From a virus, in the IMG/VR virus record IMGVR_UViG_3300042540_000967, positions 1-44,235 of that record: a DNA stretch of 44,235 nucleotides; one strand, 5' to 3'. Position 1 is the first letter of the stretch, and the number at the start of each line of letters is the position of its first letter. The translations under genes were made by a program, and so were the position numbers. The notes beneath the pieces were generated by a model that saw only the letters and a list, made by a program, of their open reading frames with translations, had not been told where the DNA came from and did no database searches. Below are positions 1-7,528 of this stretch, in pieces.

Positions 1-238
1 CGGCATTAAACGCGTCGGCAAACTGCTCGGGCGTGATCCCGCGGGCGACGACCTGGTCTTCGCACATGCAGTAGAGGACTTTGCCCAACTTGAAAACGTC
101 GCTGATTTCCCTGAGGCATTGCTGCGTGGTCGGCAGGTCGAGCATATCGACGCCGGTGCCTGTCTTGACGCGTTCAAACGCCCCCAAGCTGCCCTTGACG
201 TTCCACAGGCGGCCCTCAGTGTCGGTGAACGTCTTCAT
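1..238 (-). CDS. Tail assembly chaperone (G-like), N-terminal part cut by window edge
   Basis: This is the left-end copy of the gene that is complete at 43536-44093. It encodes MKTFTDTEGRLWNVKG and onward and runs off the left edge. I place the start at 238 because its ATG overlaps the upstream stop as ATGA, the coupling seen throughout this operon; an in-frame ATG at 253 would add five residues. The protein should act with its frameshifted long form to load the tape measure during tail assembly. The nucleotide differences from the right-end copy are synonymous where I checked them. Confidence 0.75.
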   Translation of the reverse strand, partial: MKTFTDTEGRLWNVKGSLGAFERVKTGTGVDMLDLPTTQQCLREISDVFKLGKVLYCMCEDQVVARGITPEQFADAFNA

Positions 239-380
239 TTGCCGTGGTTCCATTGCTTGAGCACAAACGACGCGACGGCCACCCCGTCGAGCGGCTCGTC
301 GTGATTGGATTCGCAGACCATGAAGTCAGCCGACACTTCGCGCACGCCGTTGGTGGACGACACAGTCACGACGCCCATGC
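1..380. repeat. Terminal redundancy, left copy
   Basis: These bases match 43856-44235 almost exactly, with about 11 substitutions counted by eye and no indels. The match means the contig closes on itself. Most differences inside the chaperone reading frame are synonymous; one changes Asn to Thr in the neighbouring tail gene. This looks like two natural haplotypes joined in assembly rather than sequencing error. Confidence 0.95.
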
Positions 381-606
381 CCGACTCCGCGTTGCGGAGC
401 CGGGCCGCGTCGGCAGGCTTGAGCACCTGCACGTCGATTTCCCATGTCCGGTGGATAACGAGCGTCGATTGCGAACTGTGCCCAAACCCGGTTGCGTCCA
501 CTTCGTTGGTGATTCGCCTTGCGCTCACGTTCGTGACGCTAGGCAGAATTTGACCATCGACGGAAAAGACGCATTGCCGTCCAAGGCGGAATTTTTCGCT
601 CGGCAC
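235..606 (-). CDS. Tail tube-like or minor tail protein
   Basis: This 123-residue protein starts at a GTG preceded by a GGAAGGTG ribosome site. It is rich in beta-forming residues, with segments such as VFSVDGQILPSVTNV and WEIDVQVLKPADAA, which resembles small tail tube or tail-associated beta-barrel proteins. I cannot name a family from sequence alone. It lies directly before the tail assembly chaperone, overlapping it as ATGA, and after another small tail-like gene. In siphophages that position is held by the major tail protein, so either this gene or the one at 625-987 is the likely tail tube subunit. Confidence 0.55.
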   Translation of the reverse strand: MPSEKFRLGRQCVFSVDGQILPSVTNVSARRITNEVDATGFGHSSQSTLVIHRTWEIDVQVLKPADAARLRNAESGMGVVTVSSTNGVREVSADFMVCESNHDEPLDGVAVASFVLKQWNHGK

Positions 607-624
607 GTGTCACCTTCCGGTGAA

Positions 625-987
625 TCACCCAACGGTCTTGCGGAGCGAAATCGTGAACTCCACGGCGCCGTCGAGCTCTTGCGGTTCGCTGATCGACATG
701 ACCTGGAAAACGCCGCTGGGGCCCGCCGGGCCGCTCGGGGAGAGCGTAGACGTGACCGTGCCGGTTTCGCCCAGGAGGCACGTGTGATCGAGGCAAACGA
801 CCTCAATCGTCGTGTTCTTCCGCACGTAGGCAAACTCCTGCTCGTCGTCCGACCCGCGGGTCGTCACGTCGGCTTCCGCCGCCGTCTCGCGGTTGATCGT
901 GACGGTCTTTACGTCCTTGTTCTCGATGCCGGACGAGAACGAAAAGGAGGCGTTTTTGCCGAGGTAATACTTGTGTGCGGTGGGCAT
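625..987 (-). CDS. Probable major tail (tube) protein
   Basis: A 120-residue protein with an ATG start and a GGAG site upstream. It begins MPTAHKYYLGKNASF and contains VTINRETAAEADVTTRG, a stretch like those of small tail tube proteins in which an early beta hairpin is followed by a strand listing substituted residues. It sits between the tail completion gene (1063-1836) and the second small tail gene (235-606), the usual site of the major tail protein. The assignment rests mainly on gene order; I did not recognise a specific family. Confidence 0.5.
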   Translation of the reverse strand: MPTAHKYYLGKNASFSFSSGIENKDVKTVTINRETAAEADVTTRGSDDEQEFAYVRKNTTIEVVCLDHTCLLGETGTVTSTLSPSGPAGPSGVFQVMSISEPQELDGAVEFTISLRKTVG

Positions 988-1062
988 TTATGGCTCCAAA
1001 GCAGTGCGGTGGGGGCATGACGTGCCCGCCTGTACGTCAGTATACCAGCCGGATGCCGCCAA

Positions 1063-1836
1063 CTACCCCCTCACGAACACCCCGCGGCCGGCCTGCGCCG
1101 CCGAGAACTTGCCGCCAAACGCCTTGGCCAAATCGCCGTTTCGCACGGCCTTCATGAGAGCGGGGTACATATAAGGCCTTGACGGGTAGGTGACGGTCTG
1201 CCGCTGTTGTGTGACCAACCACCGGCCTGGATCGCGCGGCCGCTCGCTGGCCTCGCGCTTCCACACAATCGGGGCCTTCATTCCACCCGGCCACTTGGGC
1301 TTGTAGACCCACGTGACCATGGTTTGCTGTCCGCCGAACTCGTGAAGGTAGGGCAGCATTCGCCCTTTACGAGACGGCCCCACGACCGCCGAGTGGCTTG
1401 TGGGGTCGTAAAAATTCCACAGGTTGCGACGAAACCCAAGCATGTGTCCGTAGGGCACGTGCGTGTGCGGCGGCGTGCCGGCCGGAGACGGCGGCTTCAT
1501 CTTGATTTCGCGGATACGCTCGATGACGGCTCGCTTTGTCCTGCCAGCCACGCCAGGCTGCCGGAGGATCGACGTAAGGTCGAGGCCTGGGTTGGCCTTT
1601 TGAATCTTGAGCAACGGCCTGGCCCGGCCCATCTTTTTGATTGAACGCTTGGCGTGATCCTTAATCCGCATCGACGCTTTGCTTAACGACTTCCATTCCA
1701 TGCTCGACAAAGCGCTTTTGACAGAGGCCCGGTCAAAAAACAGGTTCACGCTCGCGCGCATTCCAATGGCCGGAATGCGGATTCCGCCCATTGCCGCGCC
1801 GTAGGGATTGCCGCCACCGAGCGGAAAAATGCTCAT
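1063..1836 (-). CDS. Tail completion protein, HK97 gp10-like
   Basis: A 257-residue basic protein. The C-terminal motif RPYMYPALMKAVRNGDL matches the RPFxxPAL signature near the end of HK97 gp10-type tail completion (neck) proteins, and YLHEFGG near residue 165 is the hEFG element typical of that family. The family caps the top of the tail where it joins the head. The start overlaps the upstream tail terminator stop as ATGA. It is longer than most family members (about 130-180 residues) because of an N-terminal extension of about 60 residues of unknown role. Confidence 0.7.
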   Translation of the reverse strand: MSIFPLGGGNPYGAAMGGIRIPAIGMRASVNLFFDRASVKSALSSMEWKSLSKASMRIKDHAKRSIKKMGRARPLLKIQKANPGLDLTSILRQPGVAGRTKRAVIERIREIKMKPPSPAGTPPHTHVPYGHMLGFRRNLWNFYDPTSHSAVVGPSRKGRMLPYLHEFGGQQTMVTWVYKPKWPGGMKAPIVWKREASERPRDPGRWLVTQQRQTVTYPSRPYMYPALMKAVRNGDLAKAFGGKFSAAQAGRGVFVRG

Positions 1837-2291
1837 GTTGTTTTTGCTCGAGGAACGCGGAATGTCACGTCGATTTGGGCGAGGAAAATACGCCGCTCGG
1901 TCAGCGAGTCGCGGTCAAACTGCACGCTCATGCCGGCTGCGAAATACTGGGCATCCTCCGGCATTCCTGTGTAGGTCAGCGTCTCGGACCGGATGGCGTC
2001 GATAATTTCCTCGCAGAGCATGGTGAGGTTGTCTATGTCGCCGTTGGTGCCGTCGACCTGCTTCCCAACAACAACCATGATTTCGTGCGTAAACAAATCC
2101 ATGCCGCGGGCGCCTCGCTCCGTTTCCACCGGGCCGGGCACGACCGACACCTGGAGCTCTTTCAGTTCCGTGGCGTCGTAGTCTGGCACGTAGCGCCGGA
2201 CGGCCTGGACCGTGTCGTAGGGCTCCGAAAACGTGGCCGCCGCAAGTCCGGCCGCCATGGCGTCGGCAATCTGCACTGCAATGCTTGGCAT
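1833..2291 (-). CDS. Tail terminator-like protein
   Basis: A 152-residue protein beginning MPSIAVQIADAMAAGL and ending in a beta-rich segment with RIFLAQIDVTFRVPRA. A small alpha/beta protein with a C-terminal strand describing a measured quantity and an LTYTGMPEDAQ loop is typical of gpU-like tail terminators, which stop tail tube growth and dock the tail to the head. It sits between the sugar cassette and the tail completion gene; order terminator, completion, tube, chaperone, tape measure is normal. Recognition is by general shape and context, not by a catalytic motif. Confidence 0.6.
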   Translation of the reverse strand: MPSIAVQIADAMAAGLAAATFSEPYDTVQAVRRYVPDYDATELKELQVSVVPGPVETERGARGMDLFTHEIMVVVGKQVDGTNGDIDNLTMLCEEIIDAIRSETLTYTGMPEDAQYFAAGMSVQFDRDSLTERRIFLAQIDVTFRVPRAKTT

Positions 2292-2292
2292 T

Positions 2293-3348
2293 TCACGCGG
2301 CCTTGGGGCCGACCTCCGAGAGTTTGCGTTCTAGGTGGGCAAGGTTGCCGATGAGCCGAGAGTCGTCGGGGCGTCGGCGGACGGCCTCGCGGGCGTGCTT
2401 GAGCGCCTCGTCGTCCCTGGCCAGCCGCGAGGCTGCCACACAGGCCAAGTCGGCCGGTAGCTCGCCGTAGGCACGCGCGTCACTGGCGTGCGTTTGCGAC
2501 GACGCAGGGCAGGAGAGGGCTTGCCTGGCGTAGTAGAGGCAGGAAACCCAGTCCTCCATGCGATAGGCCATTTCGGCAAACGCTAGGAACGATTCCGGCT
2601 CCTGCGGCGATTCGAGCATGGCCGCGAACAAATGCCGCTTCGCCCGGTCCGGCTCGCGCTTGGCAAGCATTCGGAACGCGTAGGCCCGCTCGGTCGTCTG
2701 GCCGCCGGGCATCCGTAGGTAACGCTGCCACGCGTCAACGGTTTCCGCTTCGTCGGCGTAGTCCATTTCGCGGGCCAGATACCAGTGCATCCGAGCATCG
2801 TGCGGCGTTTCGCGAACGGCCTGCCGCAACAGCGTCAAATCGCTTTTGTGCTTTTTGCCAGGCTGCCGATGGTGGCGAATGCCGAATCGCTCGCTCATCG
2901 TGTGCGCGTCGTCTCCATCCCAGCACACGAGCCCCTCGTGCGTCGGGCCAGACCATCGGTAGCCCGCCCGCCGATGCACGCGGTCGCAGAGGAATCGCAC
3001 CTGCTCTGACCACTGATACCAATAGCGGAGCCGGCCAGTCTCGGCCGTCCAATCGGCTTCCAGGGCTTCCCGCCAGCCGGGGTCGAGCACTTCGTCCAGG
3101 TCGAGGCGAATGCACACGTCCACGTCCGCCGGCACGTGGTAGAGGGAAAGGTTGTGCGCGTCATCCCATCGCCACGGCACCGGGGCACCGGTGGCCACGG
3201 TGACGCCGGCGGCCGCTAGGAGCTCAACGGTGTTGTCGGTCGATCCCGTGTCGGTGACGACCCGCACGTCGGCCTCACGGCACGACGCTTCCCACGCCGG
3301 CACGTTGGCGGCTTCGTTCTTCGCGAGAGCGTATATGGCCACCTTCAT
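2293..3348 (-). CDS. Family 2-like glycosyltransferase
   Basis: A 351-residue protein. The start at 3348 overlaps the upstream methyltransferase stop as ATGA. The N-terminus MKVAIYALAKNEAANV, the segment VVTDTGSTDNTVELL and the DVCIRLDLDEVLDPGW block form a GT-A nucleotide-sugar fold, with the LDLDE acid cluster in the DxD (metal/UDP-sugar) position. The C-terminal half (from about residue 200) is helical and TPR-like. It probably transfers a sugar to a glycan or protein. It is the last gene of a three-gene, translationally coupled sugar cassette lodged between fibre and tail genes. The acceptor cannot be told; virion protein, host surface glycan or DNA are all open. Confidence 0.8.
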   Translation of the reverse strand: MKVAIYALAKNEAANVPAWEASCREADVRVVTDTGSTDNTVELLAAAGVTVATGAPVPWRWDDAHNLSLYHVPADVDVCIRLDLDEVLDPGWREALEADWTAETGRLRYWYQWSEQVRFLCDRVHRRAGYRWSGPTHEGLVCWDGDDAHTMSERFGIRHHRQPGKKHKSDLTLLRQAVRETPHDARMHWYLAREMDYADEAETVDAWQRYLRMPGGQTTERAYAFRMLAKREPDRAKRHLFAAMLESPQEPESFLAFAEMAYRMEDWVSCLYYARQALSCPASSQTHASDARAYGELPADLACVAASRLARDDEALKHAREAVRRRPDDSRLIGNLAHLERKLSEVGPKAA

Positions 3349-3896
3349 GTCAGCACCGCCACGCGCCGCAGGCCGTCGTGAATGAGTTGCACGTTCCGGT
3401 TGGCCTCTTTCGCAAACTGATCGACGGCCCGCATTACATCGGGGTTGCAACAGTCGTCGGCCAAGATGGCCCGGCAGTGGGCCACCAACCGCAGGTCGGC
3501 CAAGGCTCCCTCGTAACTGTGGTCGCCATCCACGTGGGCAAAGCAGGCCCTCGGCAGCGACCGGACGTGGTGCGAGTTGACGACCACCAAATCGGCCTCA
3601 ATGTCGTGCCGGTCAATCAGATGCTTGGCGTGGGCGAGGCACTCAAGGCTGTCGTCGTCCATCGCGCCGTCGAGGCAGAGGAATGATGCCCGCGGGGCCA
3701 CGGAATTGAACGCCAGCATCGAATAGCCGCACCGCGTCCCAATCTCAATGATCCGCCGCGGCTTGTACCGCTCGCAGATAATCGCCTTCATGGCGTAGTG
3801 CGAAATCACCTTGGAATCGCAGAAAAACCAGTCGTTTTCCCGCCAGTTGGATTCCAACAGCGATTTCACTTTGTCGTAGACGCTGGCTGCAATCAC
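3345..3896 (-). CDS. Class I SAM-dependent methyltransferase (Methyltransf_24-like)
   Basis: A 183-residue protein read from a GTG at 3896 that overlaps the upstream stop as GTGA. RRIIEIGTRCGYSMLAFN is the glycine-rich SAM-binding motif I, FLCLDGAMDDD is the motif II acid region, and FAHVDGDHSYEGALADL is the strongly diagnostic HxDGDHxYExxxxDL block of the Methyltransf_24 family, often found in glycan-modifying clusters. The most likely role is O-methylation of a sugar. It lies between the GH130-like and glycosyltransferase genes with stop/start overlaps on both sides, so the three are probably made in fixed ratio. Confidence 0.82.
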   Translation of the reverse strand: MIAASVYDKVKSLLESNWRENDWFFCDSKVISHYAMKAIICERYKPRRIIEIGTRCGYSMLAFNSVAPRASFLCLDGAMDDDSLECLAHAKHLIDRHDIEADLVVVNSHHVRSLPRACFAHVDGDHSYEGALADLRLVAHCRAILADDCCNPDVMRAVDQFAKEANRNVQLIHDGLRRVAVLT

Positions 3897-4957
3897 GCTA
3901 CAGGCTCCAAGAGAGGCATTACGTCGGTGAGCCGCAATTCCACCAGCCACGCCTCGCAGTCGCGGACGCCAAACGACACGACAAGCTGGCCGGGCGTGCG
4001 GGCAAGGCCGGCCGCAAACTCAATCGACCGGGCCTCGCGAAATACAAACGGCCGGCTCACCCCCGAAATACTCCAGTCCTCGGAGTCAAACGCCACAAAC
4101 CGATGCTCGTACGTGCGGCGGCCGTCTTTGTCGTGGGCCACTTCGTGAATCACGGCCAGGTAGAGCCCACTGCCAATGTCCACGAGTTGCGAGCCGCCAC
4201 GGAACCCACGAGCAAGCGCCGGCGATTCGGCACCTAGTTCAATCGCCCACCGGCCTGCCTCTTGGGTTGCGGTGGCTACGCGACCCTGGACGTGGCAGGA
4301 GTAGAGCCACCGGCGTGAGCCGGTTACGGGCATCCAATTCTTTTCGTGGATGCCATCCGCGGTTTCGTAGACCTCCAGGCCGACGTACTGGCCGGCGTGC
4401 CGAGTGGCGGTGGCCGTCCCGATTCGACACGTGCCGTCCAGGCCCGCAAAGTCTCGCACGGTGGCGCTGGCGAGTATTTCGCTGCCGACGACGTTGAGCC
4501 GAACGTCCTCCAGCCCCTCGACCTGGTAGCCGCTCGACTGGTAGTCGCACGCCATTACCGTTGGGCGGCCCACGGGCGTCAAGTCGCGAGCGTAGTCGGT
4601 CAGAATGTTTTTGGTTTTGATCCGGCCGCCATCCTCGTCCGGCATGACGTACCGCCCGCCGAAAATCCGGTAATTGGAACTACGGACGTTGACCAGGAAT
4701 CCGCCGTCCAGGGCCACGACGGACGGGTTGAAAAGCGACCAGCCGGGGGCCGCCGGCTCCACGTCGATCCGCACGTAGTTGGTCGCCACGAGCTCGTCGA
4801 GCCGTTGCGCGTACCAAGTGCGGTTCCGCCTGGTGAGTATTTCGATACCGTCTGGCAGGTCGCGCATGGCCAGGAGGCGCTCACAGGCCCGGCGGCCGGC
4901 CTCGAGTTCGCCGGCGTAATACGCGTGGGCCGCGATGGCCGTTAGGTGGTCGATCAT
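3893..4957 (-). CDS. GH130-like five-bladed propeller protein (glycoside phosphorylase/glycosidase fold)
   Basis: A 354-residue protein. Residues 1-50 look like a short TPR-type helical segment. The rest carries the pattern of GH130-like propellers: FNPSVVALDGGFLVNVR, then GLEDVRL (the EDxR core motif), KNWMPV, RGGSQLV, YLAVIHEV and a late GVRDCEAWL. GH130 enzymes phosphorolyse or hydrolyse beta-mannosides; related propellers occur fused or next to glycosyltransferases, where they may bind rather than cut glycans. It is first in the coupled sugar cassette. The 132-bp gap upstream of it holds an inverted repeat. Substrate and activity are unknown. Confidence 0.7.
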   Translation of the reverse strand: MIDHLTAIAAHAYYAGELEAGRRACERLLAMRDLPDGIEILTRRNRTWYAQRLDELVATNYVRIDVEPAAPGWSLFNPSVVALDGGFLVNVRSSNYRIFGGRYVMPDEDGGRIKTKNILTDYARDLTPVGRPTVMACDYQSSGYQVEGLEDVRLNVVGSEILASATVRDFAGLDGTCRIGTATATRHAGQYVGLEVYETADGIHEKNWMPVTGSRRWLYSCHVQGRVATATQEAGRWAIELGAESPALARGFRGGSQLVDIGSGLYLAVIHEVAHDKDGRRTYEHRFVAFDSEDWSISGVSRPFVFREARSIEFAAGLARTPGQLVVSFGVRDCEAWLVELRLTDVMPLLEPVA

Positions 4958-4971
4958 GCCGAATCCGCGGC

Positions 4972-4991
4972 AGGTGTAGGGACGTACACCT
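4972..4991. repeat. Inverted repeat upstream of the sugar cassette
   Basis: Arms AGGTGTA and TACACCT enclose six bases, just 15 bp upstream of the cassette start at 4957. A TAGAAT box on the minus strand (4992-4997) lies immediately beside it, which would suit a -10 element, but I see no good -35. It could be an operator or an RNA hairpin in the leader. The rest of 4992-5089 holds nothing else I can name. Confidence 0.4.
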
Positions 4992-5089
4992 ATTCTACTT
5001 TTGCGGAATTGGCTGTCTCCCCCTGGCGGACGCTACGCCATGTCGCCGCAGTAGCGCACCTGGCCAGTCTCTCCCTTCGCTCAAGAGCG

Positions 5090-5359
5090 TCACTGCGCCC
5101 GCGACGGCGGGTAAACGGCACGACCGACAGAGAAGTTTGCTTCCAGCACAGTGCAGTCCTTGCTCCCAAGTTTCACGCACCTGCTGATGGCGTCGTTCTT
5201 CTTTACGAAAACGGTTGCCTGCCGCAAAGTCCTCATCCACCCGTGACCGTTGCGCCAAAACAGCGGATCGCCGTTCCATCCCTTTGACTCCACCACCCAG
5301 CCGCAGCCGTAGGCAAGCGACGGCGAGCCTTGATCCGGTTCCTTCGTGATGGCGTCCAT
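5090..5359 (-). CDS. Small hypothetical protein
   Basis: An 89-residue protein beginning MDAITKEPDQGS. I chose ATG 5359 because GAGAGGGA stands at ribosome-binding distance; a TTG at 5389 that overlaps the upstream stop would add ten residues. The protein contains aromatic, glycine-rich segments (GCGWVVESKGWNGDPLFW) and two cysteines. I do not recognise a family. It lies between the small gene at 5386-5589 and the sugar cassette on the same strand. Confidence 0.55.
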   Translation of the reverse strand: MDAITKEPDQGSPSLAYGCGWVVESKGWNGDPLFWRNGHGWMRTLRQATVFVKKNDAISRCVKLGSKDCTVLEANFSVGRAVYPPSRAQ

Positions 5360-5385
5360 CGCGTCCCTCTCTGCGGCGTGTTGCG

Positions 5386-5589
5386 TCAAATGTCCAACAG
5401 TTCGCCTGGAATCATCTCGCGTATCTGCTCTGCCAGCTTACGCTCCTCTGCGGTCGGCTCGCCGTACTTGCACAGGCTGCGGCACCGCTGGTCGATTTGC
5501 CAGAGCGTCTGCATCGCCTCGCTGCCCAGCCGGGCGGCGTCGTACTGGGCCTGATCTTTCGGCAGCGTGAACTTCAGAACGGCTTGCAC
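5386..5589 (-). CDS. Conserved small phage protein of unknown function
   Basis: A 67-residue protein from a GTG start. The pattern LKFTLPKDQAQYDAARLG, then LWQIDQRCRSLCKYG and a charged helical tail, recalls a short protein seen in many unrelated phages (LxFxLPED...A..G......L..D...R...K), for which no function is known to me. It follows a 211-bp gap with a hairpin, so it may begin a transcript of its own. Confidence 0.6.
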   Translation of the reverse strand: MQAVLKFTLPKDQAQYDAARLGSEAMQTLWQIDQRCRSLCKYGEPTAEERKLAEQIREMIPGELLDI

Positions 5590-5685
5590 GGATATACCGT
5601 TGGTGTATTCCTGGCGTTCAAACCGAAGAACATTGTACCGCAGCGGTCACGCCGCGCAATGCCATCTAGCGTCTGATCTGTCAGA

Positions 5686-5717
5686 AACCTATGCCAGTTT
5701 TTCTTTCGGCATAGGTT
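5686..5717. repeat. Perfect 10-bp hairpin in the 5590-5800 gap
   Basis: Arms AACCTATGCC and GGCATAGGTT enclose a 12-base pyrimidine-rich loop (AGTTTTTCTTTC on the plus strand). There is no U-tract after either arm, so it is not a plain intrinsic terminator. It lies about 100 bp from the gene at 5386-5589 and about 85 bp from the AlpA-like gene at 5801-6010. It may be a protein-binding hairpin or operator. No coding sequence is visible in this gap. Confidence 0.55.
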
Positions 5718-5800
5718 CCGTAACGGCACCCTATTTTTCGATTAGTGGCTGTCAGCCAGCCGGGCCGAAATACCGTGCCGTACTCTGGTGCAAGAGCGCA

Positions 5801-6010
5801 CTACGTCCGCTGCTCGTAGGTGACGGCGGCGGCGTCCAGGCCAGCCCTGCGATACAGCCACTCCATTACGTCTTCGCGGCGGTAGCGGACTGACTTGCCG
5901 ATCTTGATGCACGGCGGCGAATCCTCGCCTGCCCACTTCCAGCGGGCCAGCGTGGCGGGCGACAGTCCGAGCATCTCGGCCAGTTCTTTTCGGGTCATCA
6001 ACTTGTCCAT
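5801..6010 (-). CDS. AlpA/excisionase-like helix-turn-helix protein
   Basis: A 69-residue protein with an ATG at 6010 and an AAAGGA site. MTRKELAEMLGLSPATLARW is a MerR/AlpA-type HTH, followed by the wing residues IKIGKSVRYRREDVMEWL, the standard end of this family. Such proteins act as excisionases (recombination directionality factors) or as small regulators. Its own promoter region holds a 12-bp palindrome and three direct repeats containing GTCAAC, the same hexamer that forms inverted repeats on both sides of the integrase gene, so a role in excision or in autoregulation is a fair inference. Confidence 0.85.
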   Translation of the reverse strand: MDKLMTRKELAEMLGLSPATLARWKWAGEDSPPCIKIGKSVRYRREDVMEWLYRRAGLDAAAVTYEQRT

Positions 6011-6042
6011 TGCGTGTCCTTTCGTGTGAGGGGAACACGCGA

Positions 6043-6070
6043 ACCATACGCCCGCCGGAGCCGCTTGCAA
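6043..6070 (-). promoter_or_regulatory. Promoter of the AlpA-like gene
   Basis: On the minus strand TTGCAA (6070-6065), a 16-bp spacer and TATGGT (6048-6043) make a plausible sigma70-type promoter, with a short leader before the ATG at 6010. The -35 sits inside the perfect palindrome CGCTTGCAAGCG (6062-6073), which would allow a repressor to occlude it. Confidence 0.5.
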
Positions 6071-6084
6071 GCGAAAAAATGACG

Positions 6085-6113
6085 GTCAACGAACGTCAAC
6101 GAACGTCAACAAC
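6085..6113. repeat. Three direct repeats of GTCAACGAAC
   Basis: Two full 10-bp copies and one shortened copy (GTCAACAAC) lie in tandem just upstream of the AlpA-like promoter. Their spacing of one helical turn puts the sites on one face of the DNA, as expected for cooperative binding by an excisionase-like protein. The GTCAAC core recurs in inverted repeats at 23718-23735 and 24864-24885. Confidence 0.7.
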
Positions 6114-6145
6114 TGGCGCGGCTCTCTCTAAGGTGAAGAGCGCAA

Positions 6146-6874
6146 CTACTGATTCGGGAACGGCGCGTCGGGTGGCGTGAATGGAGCGGTGTAGCGGGCT
6201 CCATTCACGCCTTTCGTGATCCGCACCTCGTCGATGTAGCCGTCAAACAACTGCCCGTCAAATCCGCCACTGCCAATAAAAAACGACTCGTTGCCGTCGT
6301 AAACGCCACCGCCAAGAGTACCAGACTGTGACAACACGCCATTGACATATACAGCAACGGAAGTGCCGTTTTTTACGAACGCAACGTGCGTCCACTGGTG
6401 CGCAGGAATAGCCTGGCTCCCTGCGGAGTTATAACTCCAGCCCTCTCCGTTTTCAGAAACGACCAAATATGAATACCCGTCCAAGGCATAGAGAACGAAC
6501 TCAAGGCCGGCTTCGGAGCCGTAAGCGCGTTTTGCGAAAATTCCTAGCACGCCAGAGTTGGTGGCTGGCCGTACCCACGCTTCCGCAGTGAAATTCCCCG
6601 ATCCAGCTGTGAGCAGCGGAGAGTCTGCCAATAGCAACCCGTCTCCGTTAGCGTCAAACAGGCAACTGCCAGAGCCAAACTTACTCTGCGCTGCGCTGAT
6701 TGCCGCATCGCCTTCAACGGTAATTGAAAGGTTGTTGCTGCTTGCGTCGGCAATAGAGCCGTCAAAGTGCAGCAACAGCGAGACGCTAGAGAAATATGGG
6801 TCTGTCGGCCCAGATGGCGGCAGCGCCCCCGCTTGGCGGGCGAGCGGACGAAGGAGGCGGGGATTCATCGGCAT
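6146..6874 (-). CDS. LamG/concanavalin A-like lectin domain protein (virion or receptor-binding)
   Basis: A 242-residue protein. After a proline-rich start, DPYFSSVSLLLHFDGSIAD opens a Laminin_G_3 jelly-roll (about residues 27-230). FTAEAWVRP, HQWTHVAFVKNGTSVAVYVNG and the closing FDGYIDEVRITKGV are the usual strand signatures. These domains bind glycans or proteins and decorate phage fibres. It is the last of the fibre cluster and follows the collagen-like genes. No strong ribosome site is visible; an in-frame ATG two codons later is also possible. Confidence 0.8.
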   Translation of the reverse strand: MPMNPRLLRPLARQAGALPPSGPTDPYFSSVSLLLHFDGSIADASSNNLSITVEGDAAISAAQSKFGSGSCLFDANGDGLLLADSPLLTAGSGNFTAEAWVRPATNSGVLGIFAKRAYGSEAGLEFVLYALDGYSYLVVSENGEGWSYNSAGSQAIPAHQWTHVAFVKNGTSVAVYVNGVLSQSGTLGGGVYDGNESFFIGSGGFDGQLFDGYIDEVRITKGVNGARYTAPFTPPDAPFPNQ

Positions 6875-6904
6875 GGTTTGTGCGCTACTGTGGTGAGAGA
6901 GGGA

Positions 6905-7519
6905 CTAGACGACGCGCCAGACGGCCGAGGTCGAGTCGTAGACGATCAAGGCCGCGCCACCGCGTGCGTCGAGCACATAGTTCCCTGCCCATGGCACCGA
7001 AAACTGAGCGTTGGCATTTGGCCCGGTTGCGTGTTGAAGCGTGATCGGGGCCGTGGCCCCGACGTTGACGAGGAGCTTGGCGTCGCCGTCGATTCCGGTA
7101 ATGCCCATGTCGCGAATCACAACGCCGGTCGAGCCGGTGACCGCCAGGCGGTAAATGTCGCCGGAGCCTGGCGAAAACCCGGTCACGGTTGTATTTGCCG
7201 TGAGGACGGTCGGAGTAACGACTACGTTCGTGTAACTCAAGCCTGTCGGCCCAGTAACGCTTGGCCCGGTTGGCCCCGTGCTGCCAGTAACTCCGGCTAC
7301 ACCGGCTGCGCCCGTCGGCCCAGTCACAGCAGATGCCGGCCCGGTCGGTCCAGTGACGGTTGAGGCCGCTCCGGCGGCGCCAGTCGGCCCCGTGACGCCA
7401 GTAGGGCCTGCGATGCCGCTGCCGACGAGCTCCCAGGCTTGTCCATTCCACGAATACGTGCGGCCGCCAGTTGTGGTTTGCTGGCCGTTCGTCGGCCCTG
7501 CAGGAAATGTAAGAGGCAT
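6905..7519 (-). CDS. Collagen-like fibre protein with C-terminal beta domain
   Basis: A 204-residue protein. The N-terminus has GGRTYSWNGQAWELVGSG, a short WNG-type fold used for fibre attachment, followed by GPTG repeats (about residues 38-92) that should form a collagen-like triple helix. The C-terminal 110 residues have repeated beta strands (VTGFSPGSGDIYRLAVTG). The GGAGCTC ribosome site is clear. It belongs to a run of four collagen-like genes (6905-10433) that together make the side or tip fibres. Confidence 0.75.
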   Translation of the reverse strand: MPLTFPAGPTNGQQTTTGGRTYSWNGQAWELVGSGIAGPTGVTGPTGAAGAASTVTGPTGPASAVTGPTGAAGVAGVTGSTGPTGPSVTGPTGLSYTNVVVTPTVLTANTTVTGFSPGSGDIYRLAVTGSTGVVIRDMGITGIDGDAKLLVNVGATAPITLQHATGPNANAQFSVPWAGNYVLDARGGAALIVYDSTSAVWRVV

Positions 7520-7528
7520 TGCGAGCTC

